From: Parapedobacter pyrenivorans_A
Lineage (GTDB): Bacteria; Bacteroidota; Bacteroidia; Sphingobacteriales; Sphingobacteriaceae
Length of the DNA: 64,000 bases
Direction of reading: 5' to 3'
Assembly: GCF_041925275.1 (NCBI RefSeq)
Contig: NZ_JBHEUZ010000018.1
Location: 1 to 64,000, forward strand
In this document: in pieces, positions 8,488 through 17,070 of the stretch
How the letters are laid out: every line of letters begins with the position of its first letter
Position numbering within the stretch: the stretch's first letter is position 1
Notes under the pieces: model-generated
What the model was told of the DNA's origin: nothing
What the model saw: the letters and a program-made list of their open reading frames with translations, nothing else
Database searches by the model: none
Made by a program: the position numbers and the translations under genes

Positions 8488-9238
8488 CGCCTAGTGACAA
8501 TAGCGCATAGATATCCCGGTGCTCATTACCCGGATAGGCGCCGCTATACCCATCCAGCTCATCATCAAGCGAGAAATTGAGCTGCCCATTCACGACCAGG
8601 TTCCATACATAGGAATCCAATAGGTTCGGTTTCAAGCTATGAAGGGGAATCTCAAACCCAACATCCGTGCTGACGATATAGCTGAAGCCGTGGTTCCGCC
8701 CTTCGTGTGCGGGCAGTACATTGTTGACAATTATAGTGTTACCAGCATTGTCTGTCGACCGTACCGGTCCCTCTGCACGCCGTTTATCCCATTGCAAGCT
8801 ATGCAACACGCCTATACCGGCTCCTATGTACACGCTGTTCAGTGTGCGCTTCACAACAGACTCCCGGTATTCGACGCGCCGCAGGTGGTCGTCTTGCAGG
8901 AATTTGATTGGCTGGAAACGGACACCGAGAATCCCTGTATGGTATAAATTAACCGCTTTTCTTGTCTCACCATCCGTCTCGACACTGTCCTTTCCGCGAA
9001 GCAGCCCTTCTTGCAGTTCCAATCCGATGCTGAGACCGTGCGTAAGGAAATAATTTCCCCGGAGATAGACCCCGCCACCGATTTGCCGTTTATCTAGATC
9101 GCCATATAATTGGTTTGCTCCCAATCCACCCGTTACTGAATACCGGAAATACGGGACGGGCGACTCGTTACCAAATTGGGAATAACCAAGAAACGGAATG
9201 GCAAGACATAAAATGGCAAATAGCGAAATTCTTCTCAT
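8471..9238 (-). CDS. Predicted outer-membrane beta-barrel protein
   Basis: 255 residues from the ATG at 9238, opening with a signal peptide (MRRISLFAILCLAIPFLGYSQ). The mature part alternates polar and hydrophobic residues and ends in LGVNLRF, a C-terminal aromatic typical of outer-membrane barrels. Function unknown; a porin-like or surface role is only inferred. It lies 45 bp downstream of ruvB on the same strand and may share its transcript. Confidence 0.7.
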   Translation of the reverse strand: MRRISLFAILCLAIPFLGYSQFGNESPVPYFRYSVTGGLGANQLYGDLDKRQIGGGVYLRGNYFLTHGLSIGLELQEGLLRGKDSVETDGETRKAVNLYHTGILGVRFQPIKFLQDDHLRRVEYRESVVKRTLNSVYIGAGIGVLHSLQWDKRRAEGPVRSTDNAGNTIIVNNVLPAHEGRNHGFSYIVSTDVGFEIPLHSLKPNLLDSYVWNLVVNGQLNFSLDDELDGYSGAYPGNEHRDIYALLSLGVNLRF

Positions 9239-9283
9239 AATCCCTATTCCCCTCAATACTTGTACCATTTTTGATGAAAACGA

Positions 9284-10306
9284 CTAAAAAAGTGTGTTGC
9301 CTTTGGCGTGATTTGTCTTCCCCAAATGTTTGTAAGCCAACTCCGTACACTCCCTGCCTCTGGAGGTCCGCATTAAATAGCCTTCTTGAATAAGGAAAGG
9401 TTCGTACACTTCTTCAATGGTTCCTTCATCCTCGCCCACCGCCGTCGCGATGGTTTTGACGCCCACGGGGCCACCTTTGAATTTATCGATGATTGTTAGC
9501 AAGATACGGTTATCCATTTCATCGAGGCCGTGTTCATCCACATTGAGTGCGTTGAGCGCATATTGCGCAATCGGGGTATCTATTTTACCGTCCCCTTTGA
9601 TCTGGGCAAAATCACGCGTACGGCGAAGCAATGCGTTTGCGATACGGGGGGTACCGCGGCTCCTCCGGGCAATCTCATAGGCCCCCTCATCGGTAATGGG
9701 TGTACGGAGAATACTTGCCGACCGGAGCACGATGGTGGTCAGCAGCTTGGCATCGTAGTATTCCAACCGCGCATTGATACCAAACCGCGCACGGAGCGGT
9801 GCCGTAAGAAGCCCGGAGCGCGTGGTGGCCCCCACGAGCGTAAACGGATTCAACGTAATCTGTACAGAGCGGGCATTTGGGCCGGTCTCGAGCATGATAT
9901 CGATCCGGAAGTCTTCCATGGCGGAGTACAGGTATTCTTCCACCAGTGGGCTCAGGCGATGTATTTCGTCGATAAACAGTACGTCACCTTCTTCGAGGTT
10001 GGTAAGTAGGCCCGCCAGGTCACCGGGCTTATCCAATACCGGCCCCGACGTAACCTTGATACCGGCACCCATCTCGTTGGCAATGATGTGTGACAGGGTG
10101 GTTTTGCCCAAACCGGGTGGGCCGTGGAGCAGTACATGGTCTAACGCCTCCCCCCGCAGTTTGGCCGCCTGCACGAAGACACTCAGGTTTTCCAATATTT
10201 TTTTCTGACCCGTGAAGTCTCCGAAAGCCTGCGGCCGCAACACTTTCTCCAACTCGCGTTCCGCGTTGGACAGCTTCTCTGCATTTGGGTCTAAATATTC
10301 GTTCAT
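9284..10306 (-). CDS. ruvB: Holliday junction branch migration helicase RuvB
   Basis: 340-residue AAA+ motor of the RuvABC complex, driving Holliday junction migration during recombination repair. Walker A GPPGLGKTT lies near 63-71, Walker B DEIHRLS near 115, and the arginine-finger region TTRSGLLTAPLRARFG near 172-187. The C-terminal winged helix contains GGPVGVKTIA. Length and order of domains are those of the family. ruvA and ruvC are not in the window. Confidence 0.97.
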   Translation of the reverse strand: MNEYLDPNAEKLSNAERELEKVLRPQAFGDFTGQKKILENLSVFVQAAKLRGEALDHVLLHGPPGLGKTTLSHIIANEMGAGIKVTSGPVLDKPGDLAGLLTNLEEGDVLFIDEIHRLSPLVEEYLYSAMEDFRIDIMLETGPNARSVQITLNPFTLVGATTRSGLLTAPLRARFGINARLEYYDAKLLTTIVLRSASILRTPITDEGAYEIARRSRGTPRIANALLRRTRDFAQIKGDGKIDTPIAQYALNALNVDEHGLDEMDNRILLTIIDKFKGGPVGVKTIATAVGEDEGTIEEVYEPFLIQEGYLMRTSRGRECTELAYKHLGKTNHAKGNTLF

Positions 10307-10408
10307 TTGCTGCGCTATGCCGTTTGTTATTTGCTATTCTGCTTTTTGCCAATATTCGCTCACCCGCAAGTCCCTATCAAGCGCTAAATACTAACTACTG
10401 AATAGTTA

Positions 10409-11134
10409 CTATTTATACTTTCTGAACCAGCTACTTACTTTCATCTGTATGACACCGAAAAAGGCTTCGCGGAATATCCGTGTGCTCATTTTGGAGACGC
10501 CTTCCGTACGATCTGTGAAGATGATGGGTATTTCCACCACATGAAACCCATATTTGATGGCTGTAAATTTCATTTCTATCTGGAAAGCATACCCCACGAA
10601 GCGGATGCGATCCAGCGGGATGGCTTCCAGCACGTCACGCCTATAGCACACAAAGCCCGCAGTGGCATCGCGTATGGAAATGCCCGTAATCCACCGGACG
10701 TAACCTGAGGCAAAGTACGACATCAACACCCTGCTCATGGGCCAATTCACCACATTGACACCCTTGATATAGCGGGAACCGATGGCCATATCCGCTCCTG
10801 ACATACACGCATCACGGAGCCGCGAAAGATCTTCCGGATTATGGGAGAAATCGGCATCCATTTCAAAAATGTATGAATAGGATCGCGAAATACACCATTT
10901 GAACCCATGTATGTAAGCCGTGCCGAGCCCGGATTTCCCTTTCCTTTCCTCTAAAAACAATCGATCGGCAAACTCCCCCTGCAAACGCTTTACAATGGTG
11001 CCTGTACCATCGGGAGAGCCGTCATCGACCACCAATATATGAAAACCTTCGGGGAGCGTATATACCTTTCGGATAATCTTCTCGATGTTTTCCTTCTCAT
11101 TGTATGTAGGGATGATGACGATGCTATCTGACAC
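10409..11134 (-). CDS. Polyprenol monophosphomannose synthase-like glycosyltransferase (GT2)
   Basis: 241-residue family 2 glycosyltransferase related to dolichol-phosphate mannose synthase (DPM1). It would transfer a hexose from a nucleotide sugar to a polyprenyl phosphate at the inner face of the membrane. The N-terminal IIPTYNEKENI and the DDGSPDGTG segment bind nucleotide, and MDADFSH near 93 holds the DxD metal site. No membrane helix is present, as in short DPM1-type enzymes. The start is GTG at 11134, supported by a promoter box just upstream at 11156-11163. This is the form common across Bacteroidota, where it often serves protein O-glycosylation or lipid-linked sugar supply. Confidence 0.88.
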   Translation of the reverse strand: MSDSIVIIPTYNEKENIEKIIRKVYTLPEGFHILVVDDGSPDGTGTIVKRLQGEFADRLFLEERKGKSGLGTAYIHGFKWCISRSYSYIFEMDADFSHNPEDLSRLRDACMSGADMAIGSRYIKGVNVVNWPMSRVLMSYFASGYVRWITGISIRDATAGFVCYRRDVLEAIPLDRIRFVGYAFQIEMKFTAIKYGFHVVEIPIIFTDRTEGVSKMSTRIFREAFFGVIQMKVSSWFRKYK

Positions 11135-11155
11135 TACCGCTCAAAATTTTGTACG

Positions 11156-11163
11156 TAAAGGTA
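11156..11163 (-). promoter_or_regulatory. -7 promoter box (TACCTTTA)
   Basis: One mismatch to TAnnTTTG, 22 bp before the GTG start of the DPM1-like gene. The same variant occurs at the xylB promoter. Confidence 0.45.
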
Positions 11164-11244
11164 AGGATTATAAGTAAAAGTCGAACACAAAATACCGTTA
11201 CAGCGGTTCTTCGCCGTAACGGTATACCATTGGTTTCATCGCTG

Positions 11245-12852
11245 CTAATGGATGCCGTGCATCATCCGTCGCAACCGTGGTGAGAACAGAATCAGCAGCA
11301 ATCCGGCGATGGCGGGTATCACAGCAAAAATCAGGAAAAACGTCGAGATGGAGTACGCTTCGCTGATGCGGTCGATTAAACTACCCGACATACCTGCCAA
11401 GAAATTGGCAACAGCACTACAGGCAAACCACACACCGAAAATCAGACCCACAAATTTTTTCGGCGACAGTTTGCTCATATAGGAAAGCCCTACCGGCGAT
11501 ACGCAAAGCTCGCCCGACGTATGGAAAAAGTAAGCTAAGATCAACCAGATCATGCTCACCTGTGCCGTCGCTGCACCTTGTGGGATGTCTTTCGCCCCAT
11601 AGCCCAGTACGGCAAAACCGACGCCAAGCAGGATCAACCCGATGGCGAATTTCACCGGGCCGGAAGGGTTAATCACCTTTTCCCACATCTTGCTGAACAC
11701 GGTGGCCAATGTGATAATGAAGAATGAATTTAATATCTGGAACCATGAAGCGGCCACTTCGGTCTCCAGGGCGTTGAATTCGCGGTGGATTTTCCATATA
11801 CCCAGGCACCAAATAACCACGAAACTCAGCGCCGTAAACAGAATAGAAACCGGGTATGTAGAAAATATTTTCTTGGCTAGCGACCACAATACCCAAGAGA
11901 CGATTAGCAAGGGAAATACGGTGAGTATGGCGTCTACCCATTTAAAAGTTACCGCCGCGTTACCGTCCAACAGCCGTTCGGTATAATCCAATGCAAAAAT
12001 GCTCATTGATCCGCCCGCTTGCTCAAAAGCCATCCAAAAAAAGATACTCGACAACGAAAGGACAATGATCACGATGAGCCGATCCTTGACCACCCGCTTG
12101 GACGGAGGTTCGATCCCTTCCTCTTCTTCCTCGGTCGTCTGCACGGCATCCGCTACCGCTACGCCACGCTCGCGTGTCTCTTTCGGCGATTCGCCCAATA
12201 CCCCGAAAATCCGCTGCGCATAATAAAATTGCAACATGCCGAAAAACATGAAGATACCAGCTAAACCAAAGCCCCAGTGCCAACCGATTTTTTCGCCGAT
12301 ATAGCCACAAAGCAGCATACCCAGGAAGGCGCCTGCATTGATACCCATATAGAAAATGGTGTACGCCGAGTCTTTCTTCTTGCTGTTATCCGGATAAAGC
12401 TGGCCAACGATCGAGGAGATATTCGGTTTGAAAAGCCCGTTACCTAAAATCATCAATACCAGTCCGATATAGAAAAACGACGAGCCGGCACCCTCAAGGG
12501 CCATGGATGCGTGGCCCAAGGTCATCACCAATGCGCCGATGACCACCGCCTTCCGGTAGCCCGTGAGCCTATCTGCAATGAAACCACCGATCAACGGAGT
12601 TAAATAGACCAATCCGGTATACCAACCGTATAATTTCATAGCGTCTTCCCGCGTCCATTCCCAGCCGCCGTTGGCAAGCTCAGACACCAAGAACAGGGTA
12701 AGGAGTGCCCGCATACCGTAATAGCTGAATCGTTCCCACATCTCTGTGAAAAACAGGACGAATAGTCCGACGGGGTGGTCAAATACGGTCTTCGTATCTA
12801 CGCCATTCTTAACAAGATGTTTTGTTAATTGTTCATCATGATTGTGCTGCAT
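11245..12852 (-). CDS. Proton-dependent peptide transporter (POT/PTR2 family)
   Basis: 535-residue major-facilitator protein importing di- and tripeptides with protons across the inner membrane. The ExxERF motif is present as EMWERFSYYG near 32-41. The PTR2 signatures FYMGINAGAF and GNGLFKPNIS are intact. About 12-14 hydrophobic segments are visible, with a charged cytoplasmic loop near 230-255 (TTEEEEEGIEPPSKR). Length matches bacterial DtpT-like transporters. It stands as a single gene. Confidence 0.93.
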   Translation of the reverse strand: MQHNHDEQLTKHLVKNGVDTKTVFDHPVGLFVLFFTEMWERFSYYGMRALLTLFLVSELANGGWEWTREDAMKLYGWYTGLVYLTPLIGGFIADRLTGYRKAVVIGALVMTLGHASMALEGAGSSFFYIGLVLMILGNGLFKPNISSIVGQLYPDNSKKKDSAYTIFYMGINAGAFLGMLLCGYIGEKIGWHWGFGLAGIFMFFGMLQFYYAQRIFGVLGESPKETRERGVAVADAVQTTEEEEEGIEPPSKRVVKDRLIVIIVLSLSSIFFWMAFEQAGGSMSIFALDYTERLLDGNAAVTFKWVDAILTVFPLLIVSWVLWSLAKKIFSTYPVSILFTALSFVVIWCLGIWKIHREFNALETEVAASWFQILNSFFIITLATVFSKMWEKVINPSGPVKFAIGLILLGVGFAVLGYGAKDIPQGAATAQVSMIWLILAYFFHTSGELCVSPVGLSYMSKLSPKKFVGLIFGVWFACSAVANFLAGMSGSLIDRISEAYSISTFFLIFAVIPAIAGLLLILFSPRLRRMMHGIH

Positions 12853-12971
12853 ATCTTGATATTAGGTGTTAAAAATTGGGGTTATTCATGTGCCCACGTT
12901 GCAAATAAAACAAACTTTTTGCGATTTCACTGTCGCGTAACGCAAAATTTATTTATCTACCAAGTTGGTAT

Positions 12972-13880
12972 TCATTGTATGTTAAGACCGCTTTTAGGGT
13001 GGTTTCGGGGTTTTGTAGGGTCGTTAAATCGATGATCGTTCGGGCTAGGCGGATTCGTCAGCGACACATCCGAAATGAGTACCAGTCGCCCGTTTTCCAC
13101 TTGCCAAGCATCATACGTCAAGTCGGGCCCGTATTGCTCGTATTGCCCTTGTTGCCGTAGATCTGCCGGTGCGAGGTGGTCAAACACGATGCGGCTTTCG
13201 AGGGTATCGTAGTCCAGATACATGCTGGCATTCCGATTGTACCGATAGATGGCCCGTGCTTGCATCCCACCGTCGGCAGCGTCAAAAATAGGCTGTCCCA
13301 ATTGTGCTCCATTTTCCGTCAACCGCAGTACTTCGATAACTTTTTGCGTAACATAAGGAGTGTGTCCCTTCCAGCCAAGCAGGGCATAAACGCCATTGAC
13401 GGGCACTATCCGGTAATATTGCGCCCCATACCAATGGTCCGGCGCGGTCACTGCCTGCTCCGGTGCCGCGATTTCATAGGTTTTATCCAGCAGCGGATAC
13501 ATTTTGAGGCTCCCGTCCGGCGTATTCAATTGAATGGTTCCGTAGTAGAGGTAGGAGCCGTCGTTCAGTTGGATGTGCCATGAAAATACACGGAAGCTAT
13601 CGTCTGGCGCCCCAAGGATGGAAACCATGTGGAGCGAGTCAAACGGAAAGCGGTAGGAATACGGCTCTTTCAGCGCAGCCACTAATGTTTTGACGAACGT
13701 GAAGTTGGCATCCAACCGTTCGGGTTCGCTGGGCTCGTTGTACATGGTGTAACCCAGTTTGCTGAGGCTGTCTTGGAGCAATTGCATTTTCTGCCAGCCA
13801 TCCTGCTGGGCGTAGACCGACCCGCCGTTGAGCAGTACAAATAGTCCGCACAACAACACCCATCGCGCAGCCACTACCAT
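12972..13880 (-). CDS. Secreted conserved hypothetical protein
   Basis: 302 residues from the ATG at 13880; a longer frame starts at 13919, but a -7 box at 13924-13931 would leave that start almost without a leader. The N-terminus is a signal peptide (hydrophobic LLCGLFVLLNGG, cleavage after YAQ). The mature protein is mainly beta-strand with repeated Tyr/Trp. No family or catalytic motif is recognised; similar lone periplasmic proteins are common in Sphingobacteriaceae. Confidence 0.65.
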   Translation of the reverse strand: MVVAARWVLLCGLFVLLNGGSVYAQQDGWQKMQLLQDSLSKLGYTMYNEPSEPERLDANFTFVKTLVAALKEPYSYRFPFDSLHMVSILGAPDDSFRVFSWHIQLNDGSYLYYGTIQLNTPDGSLKMYPLLDKTYEIAAPEQAVTAPDHWYGAQYYRIVPVNGVYALLGWKGHTPYVTQKVIEVLRLTENGAQLGQPIFDAADGGMQARAIYRYNRNASMYLDYDTLESRIVFDHLAPADLRQQGQYEQYGPDLTYDAWQVENGRLVLISDVSLTNPPSPNDHRFNDPTKPRNHPKSGLNIQ

Positions 13881-13923
13881 TTTCCGGGATTGCCCGACCA
13901 CCGTAGCCAAACCTACCATGGGG

Positions 13924-13931
13924 CAAACTTA
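13924..13931 (-). promoter_or_regulatory. -7 promoter box (TAAGTTTG)
   Basis: Exact TAnnTTTG match upstream of the secreted hypothetical gene. It argues for the downstream start codon at 13880. Confidence 0.5.
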
Positions 13932-14022
13932 GCTAACCTGCCTTTCAAATGCAAGCGAACAAAAGCCGACCGATTATAACGATTTCGGCAGTCGCCCTCA
14001 CGCATCGCTTCCTTTCAAGGCG

Positions 14023-15207
14023 CTAAGACGGGAGTATCCGCTCGATCACCAGCGCACTCGCACCGCCACCGCCGTTGCAGATACCGGCTACGCCAATACG
14101 GCCGTCGTGCTGCTGCAGTACTGAAAGGAGGGTGACGACGATACGCGCACCGGAAGCCCCCAATGGGTGCCCCATGGATACGGCGCCGCCGTTGACGTTC
14201 ACGAGGTCGGCCGACAGGCCCAGCTCCCGGTTATTGGCGATGGCGACCACCGAAAAGGCTTCGTTTATCTCGTAGAAATCCACCTCGTGCGCGCCGACGC
14301 CGGCGTGCTGCAACGCACGGGGTATGGCTTTGGCCGGAGCAGTGGTAAACCATTCGGGGGCCTGCTGTGCATCAGCATACCCGCGTATGCGGGCCAATGG
14401 TTGCAGACCTAGCTCCTTCAGCTTGGTTTCGCCGATCAGTACCAGCGCTGCAGCTCCATCATTGAGCGTTGAGGCATTGGCAGCGGTTACTGTACCCTCT
14501 TTCTTGAATACGGGCCGCAACGATGGTATCTTATCGAACTTCACGGCGTGGATTTCCTCGTCTGCGTCGACCACGGTCACCTCCCCTTTCCGACTGGTAA
14601 TCTCCACCGGAACGATTTCCGGTTTGAACCGGCCCGCCTGCTGCGCAGCCTGTGAGCGCCTGTACGATTCCTCCGCGTAGGCATCCTGGGCCTCACGGCC
14701 GATGCCGCATGTTTCTGCACAAAGCTCGGCCGCGGCCCCCATGTGGTAGTCGTTGTATACGTCCCACAACCCGTCTTTCACCAAACCGTCGGTCACTTGT
14801 TCATGCCCTAGCCGATAGCCTGTCCGGGCTTTATCGAGGTAATAGGGCACATTGCTCATGCTTTCCATACCACCGGCCACGATGATGTCTTTTGTACCCA
14901 AGGCAATGCTTTGGGCCGCCAGCATGATGGCCTTCGCCCCCGATGCGCATACTTTGTTGACCGTTGTGGCGGGAATATCAGGAAGTCCCGCGAATTTGGC
15001 GGCCTGCGTGGCCGGTGCCTGGCCCAGGTTAGCCGACAATACATTGCCGAAAAACACTTCTTCCACATAACCGGGAGATACATTGGCCCGATTCACGGCT
15101 TCCTTGATAGCGATACCGCCCAGTTGGGTCGCCGAAAGCGTGGATAAGCTGCCCCCGAAACTACCGATGGGGGTACGCACGGCCGAAACGATATATACTT
15201 CTTGCAT
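14023..15207 (-). CDS. Acetyl-CoA C-acetyltransferase (thiolase)
   Basis: 394-residue thiolase condensing two acetyl-CoA or cleaving 3-ketoacyl-CoA. The acyl-carrying Cys87 lies in NKVCASGAK; His347 is in GHPLGASG and Cys377 in GICNGGGG, completing the catalytic set. The ATG at 15207 fits the usual opening EVYIVSAVRTPIG; an upstream start at 15231 is excluded by a promoter box at 15229-15236. No other fatty-acid or PHB gene is adjacent, so the direction in vivo is unknown. Confidence 0.92.
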   Translation of the reverse strand: MQEVYIVSAVRTPIGSFGGSLSTLSATQLGGIAIKEAVNRANVSPGYVEEVFFGNVLSANLGQAPATQAAKFAGLPDIPATTVNKVCASGAKAIMLAAQSIALGTKDIIVAGGMESMSNVPYYLDKARTGYRLGHEQVTDGLVKDGLWDVYNDYHMGAAAELCAETCGIGREAQDAYAEESYRRSQAAQQAGRFKPEIVPVEITSRKGEVTVVDADEEIHAVKFDKIPSLRPVFKKEGTVTAANASTLNDGAAALVLIGETKLKELGLQPLARIRGYADAQQAPEWFTTAPAKAIPRALQHAGVGAHEVDFYEINEAFSVVAIANNRELGLSADLVNVNGGAVSMGHPLGASGARIVVTLLSVLQQHDGRIGVAGICNGGGGASALVIERILPS

Positions 15208-15228
15208 AACGGATAATTGATTATCAAA

Positions 15229-15236
15229 CAAAGGTA
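15229..15236 (-). promoter_or_regulatory. -7 promoter box of the thiolase gene (TACCTTTG)
   Basis: Exact TAnnTTTG match, giving a predicted start near 15226 and a leader of about 20 nt before the ATG at 15207. Confidence 0.55.
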
Positions 15237-15305
15237 CGGAATCTAGCCGGAATCGACGCGGCCGGCGAATCCAATCGAATAGTTAAAAATAACTTACAAA
15301 AAATG

Positions 15306-15319
15306 TTAGATTAATCTAA
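15306..15319. promoter_or_regulatory. MntR/DtxR-type operator candidate
   Basis: TTAGATTAATCTAA is a perfect 14-bp palindrome. It resembles the TTAGGTTAG-type half-sites bound by DtxR-family metalloregulators. It lies just upstream of a -7 box (15326-15333) and so would block the metal-uptake promoter. The cognate free regulator is not in the window. Confidence 0.6.
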
Positions 15320-15325
15320 ATTTTC

Positions 15326-15333
15326 TATTTTTG
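15326..15333 (+). promoter_or_regulatory. -7 promoter box of the metal ABC operon (TATTTTTG)
   Basis: Exact TAnnTTTG match nine bases before the first start codon of the operon, implying a very short leader. The -33 region overlaps the palindrome at 15306-15319. Confidence 0.6.
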
Positions 15334-15341
15334 TATGAAAT

Positions 15342-16262
15342 ATGGGAAAAGTTTACAGCTTTTGCTCGGTAATTTCTTTGTTGATCTGTTGCCTTTCGTG
15401 CCAACAGCCGGTACGTGAGCGCACGGGATCGGGAAAGCCCTACATCCTCGCCACCACGGGGATGGTGGCCGATATGGTGCAGCACATCGCCGGCGACTCA
15501 GCTATCGTGGAAGCATTGATGCGGCCCGGTGTGGACCCCCATCTTTACAAAGCCAGCCAAGGTGATCTCCGGAAAATTCTGGACGCGGATTACTTATTCT
15601 ACAACGGGCTGCATCTGGAAGGCAAGCTGGCTTCCATCCTGGAGAAACAGGCGCGGGTGAAGCCGGTTTTAGCAGTGGGCGATGGTCTTAATGGGCTGAT
15701 CAAGATCAATGAAACGACATACGACCCGCATATTTGGTTCGACGTATCGCTTTGGAAAGCCGCCACGGCCAATGCCGTGCAGCAGTTGGTTGCATTGGAT
15801 AGCACCAACGCGGTTTACTACCAGGAGAATGCGCGCCGTTATATGGAAGCCCTCGATTCGTTGGACACTTGGGTTCAAACCCGGATAAACACCATCCCGC
15901 CCGCCAAACGAGTATTGATTACCGCGCACGATGCGTTCAGTTATTTCGGCCGTGCGTATGGTTTGGAGGTACGTGGGCTGCAAGGCATCTCCACCATGTC
16001 TGAGTTCGGGCTGCGTGATGTATCGCAATTGGTGGATTATATCGTCGCGCGAGGCATACCCGCCGTTTTTGTAGAAAGCTCGGTATCCGACCGGTCGCTG
16101 AAAGCGGCACTAACCGGTGTGCGCCAGCGCGGTGGCACCGTACGTATCGGCGGCAACCTGTTTTCAGACGCTATGGGAACCGAAGGCACGGTGGAAGGAA
16201 CGTATATCGGCATGGTGAAATACAATGTGAATACCATAGTAGACGCGTTAACGGAGAAATAG
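15342..16262 (+). CDS. Manganese/zinc ABC transporter, substrate-binding lipoprotein
   Basis: 306-residue cluster A-I binding protein (TroA/MntC/ZnuA group), anchored through Cys20 (CLSCQQ). It captures a divalent metal in the periplasm. Candidate ligands are His67 (VDPHLYKA), His130 (YDPHIWFD), a His in TAHDAFSYFGRAYG near 196, and an acidic residue in VFVESSVSDRS. The long His-rich loop typical of zinc-specific ZnuA is absent, which together with the MntR-like domain in the operon favours manganese, though zinc cannot be excluded. First gene of a four-gene operon. Confidence 0.9.
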   Translation: MGKVYSFCSVISLLICCLSCQQPVRERTGSGKPYILATTGMVADMVQHIAGDSAIVEALMRPGVDPHLYKASQGDLRKILDADYLFYNGLHLEGKLASILEKQARVKPVLAVGDGLNGLIKINETTYDPHIWFDVSLWKAATANAVQQLVALDSTNAVYYQENARRYMEALDSLDTWVQTRINTIPPAKRVLITAHDAFSYFGRAYGLEVRGLQGISTMSEFGLRDVSQLVDYIVARGIPAVFVESSVSDRSLKAALTGVRQRGGTVRIGGNLFSDAMGTEGTVEGTYIGMVKYNVNTIVDALTEK

Positions 16263-16269
16263 AACAACG

Positions 16270-17058
16270 ATGATTATACACACACAAGAACCGATATTGG
16301 AAGTACACGACCTCACGGTCACCTACGGGCGTAAGCCCGTGCTTTGGGGTGTAGATTTCACCTTGCCCGCGGGGTGCATTGCCGGCATTGTCGGACCGAA
16401 CGGTGCGGGGAAATCCACGTTGCTGAAAACCATCATGGGATTGATTCCACCATCCAGCGGGTATGTGAAGCTATTTGACAAGCCGTTGGACGACGTCCGA
16501 TCGCGCGTTAGCTACGTGCCCCAACGCGAATCGGTGGATTGGGACTTTCCGGTTTCCGTACTGGATGTCGTATTGATGGGGCGCTACGGCAAGGTGGGGT
16601 TGCTGCGCAATACCGGTGCACGTGATCGTACCATCGCCAGCGAATGCCTGGATAAGGTGGGTATGTCGGCGTTCGCCAAGCGGCAGATTTCGCAACTCTC
16701 GGGCGGTCAGCAGCAACGTGTTTTCCTTGCACGTGCGCTGGCCCAGGAAGCGGACATCTATTTCATGGATGAGCCTTTCGCGGGGGTGGATGCCGCCACC
16801 GAGCAAGCCATCATCGAGCTGCTCCGCGATATGGCATCCAGGGGCAAAACCATCGTTGTGGTGCACCACGACCTGCAATCGGCTCGCAGCTATTTCGATT
16901 GGATCGTACTGCTCAATATGCACCTCGTTGCTGCCGGACCGACCGACGAGGCATTCACGGAAGAGACCGTCCAACAGGCCTATGGCGGGCGGCTCAACCT
17001 GTTGTCGCAGGTAGGTGATGTAATGGAGAAACGCGCATTCCCCAGCAGGGAGCGCTAA
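16270..17058 (+). CDS. Manganese/zinc ABC transporter, ATP-binding protein
   Basis: 262-residue ABC ATPase powering metal uptake. Walker A GPNGAGKST lies near 43-51, the signature LSGGQQQR near 143, and Walker B YFMDEPFAGVD near 162-172 with the switch His in VVHHD near 198. It sits 7 bp after the binding-protein gene and 12 bp before the first permease gene. Confidence 0.95.
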   Translation: MIIHTQEPILEVHDLTVTYGRKPVLWGVDFTLPAGCIAGIVGPNGAGKSTLLKTIMGLIPPSSGYVKLFDKPLDDVRSRVSYVPQRESVDWDFPVSVLDVVLMGRYGKVGLLRNTGARDRTIASECLDKVGMSAFAKRQISQLSGGQQQRVFLARALAQEADIYFMDEPFAGVDAATEQAIIELLRDMASRGKTIVVVHHDLQSARSYFDWIVLLNMHLVAAGPTDEAFTEETVQQAYGGRLNLLSQVGDVMEKRAFPSRER

Positions 17059-17070
17059 GCAAGCGAAACG

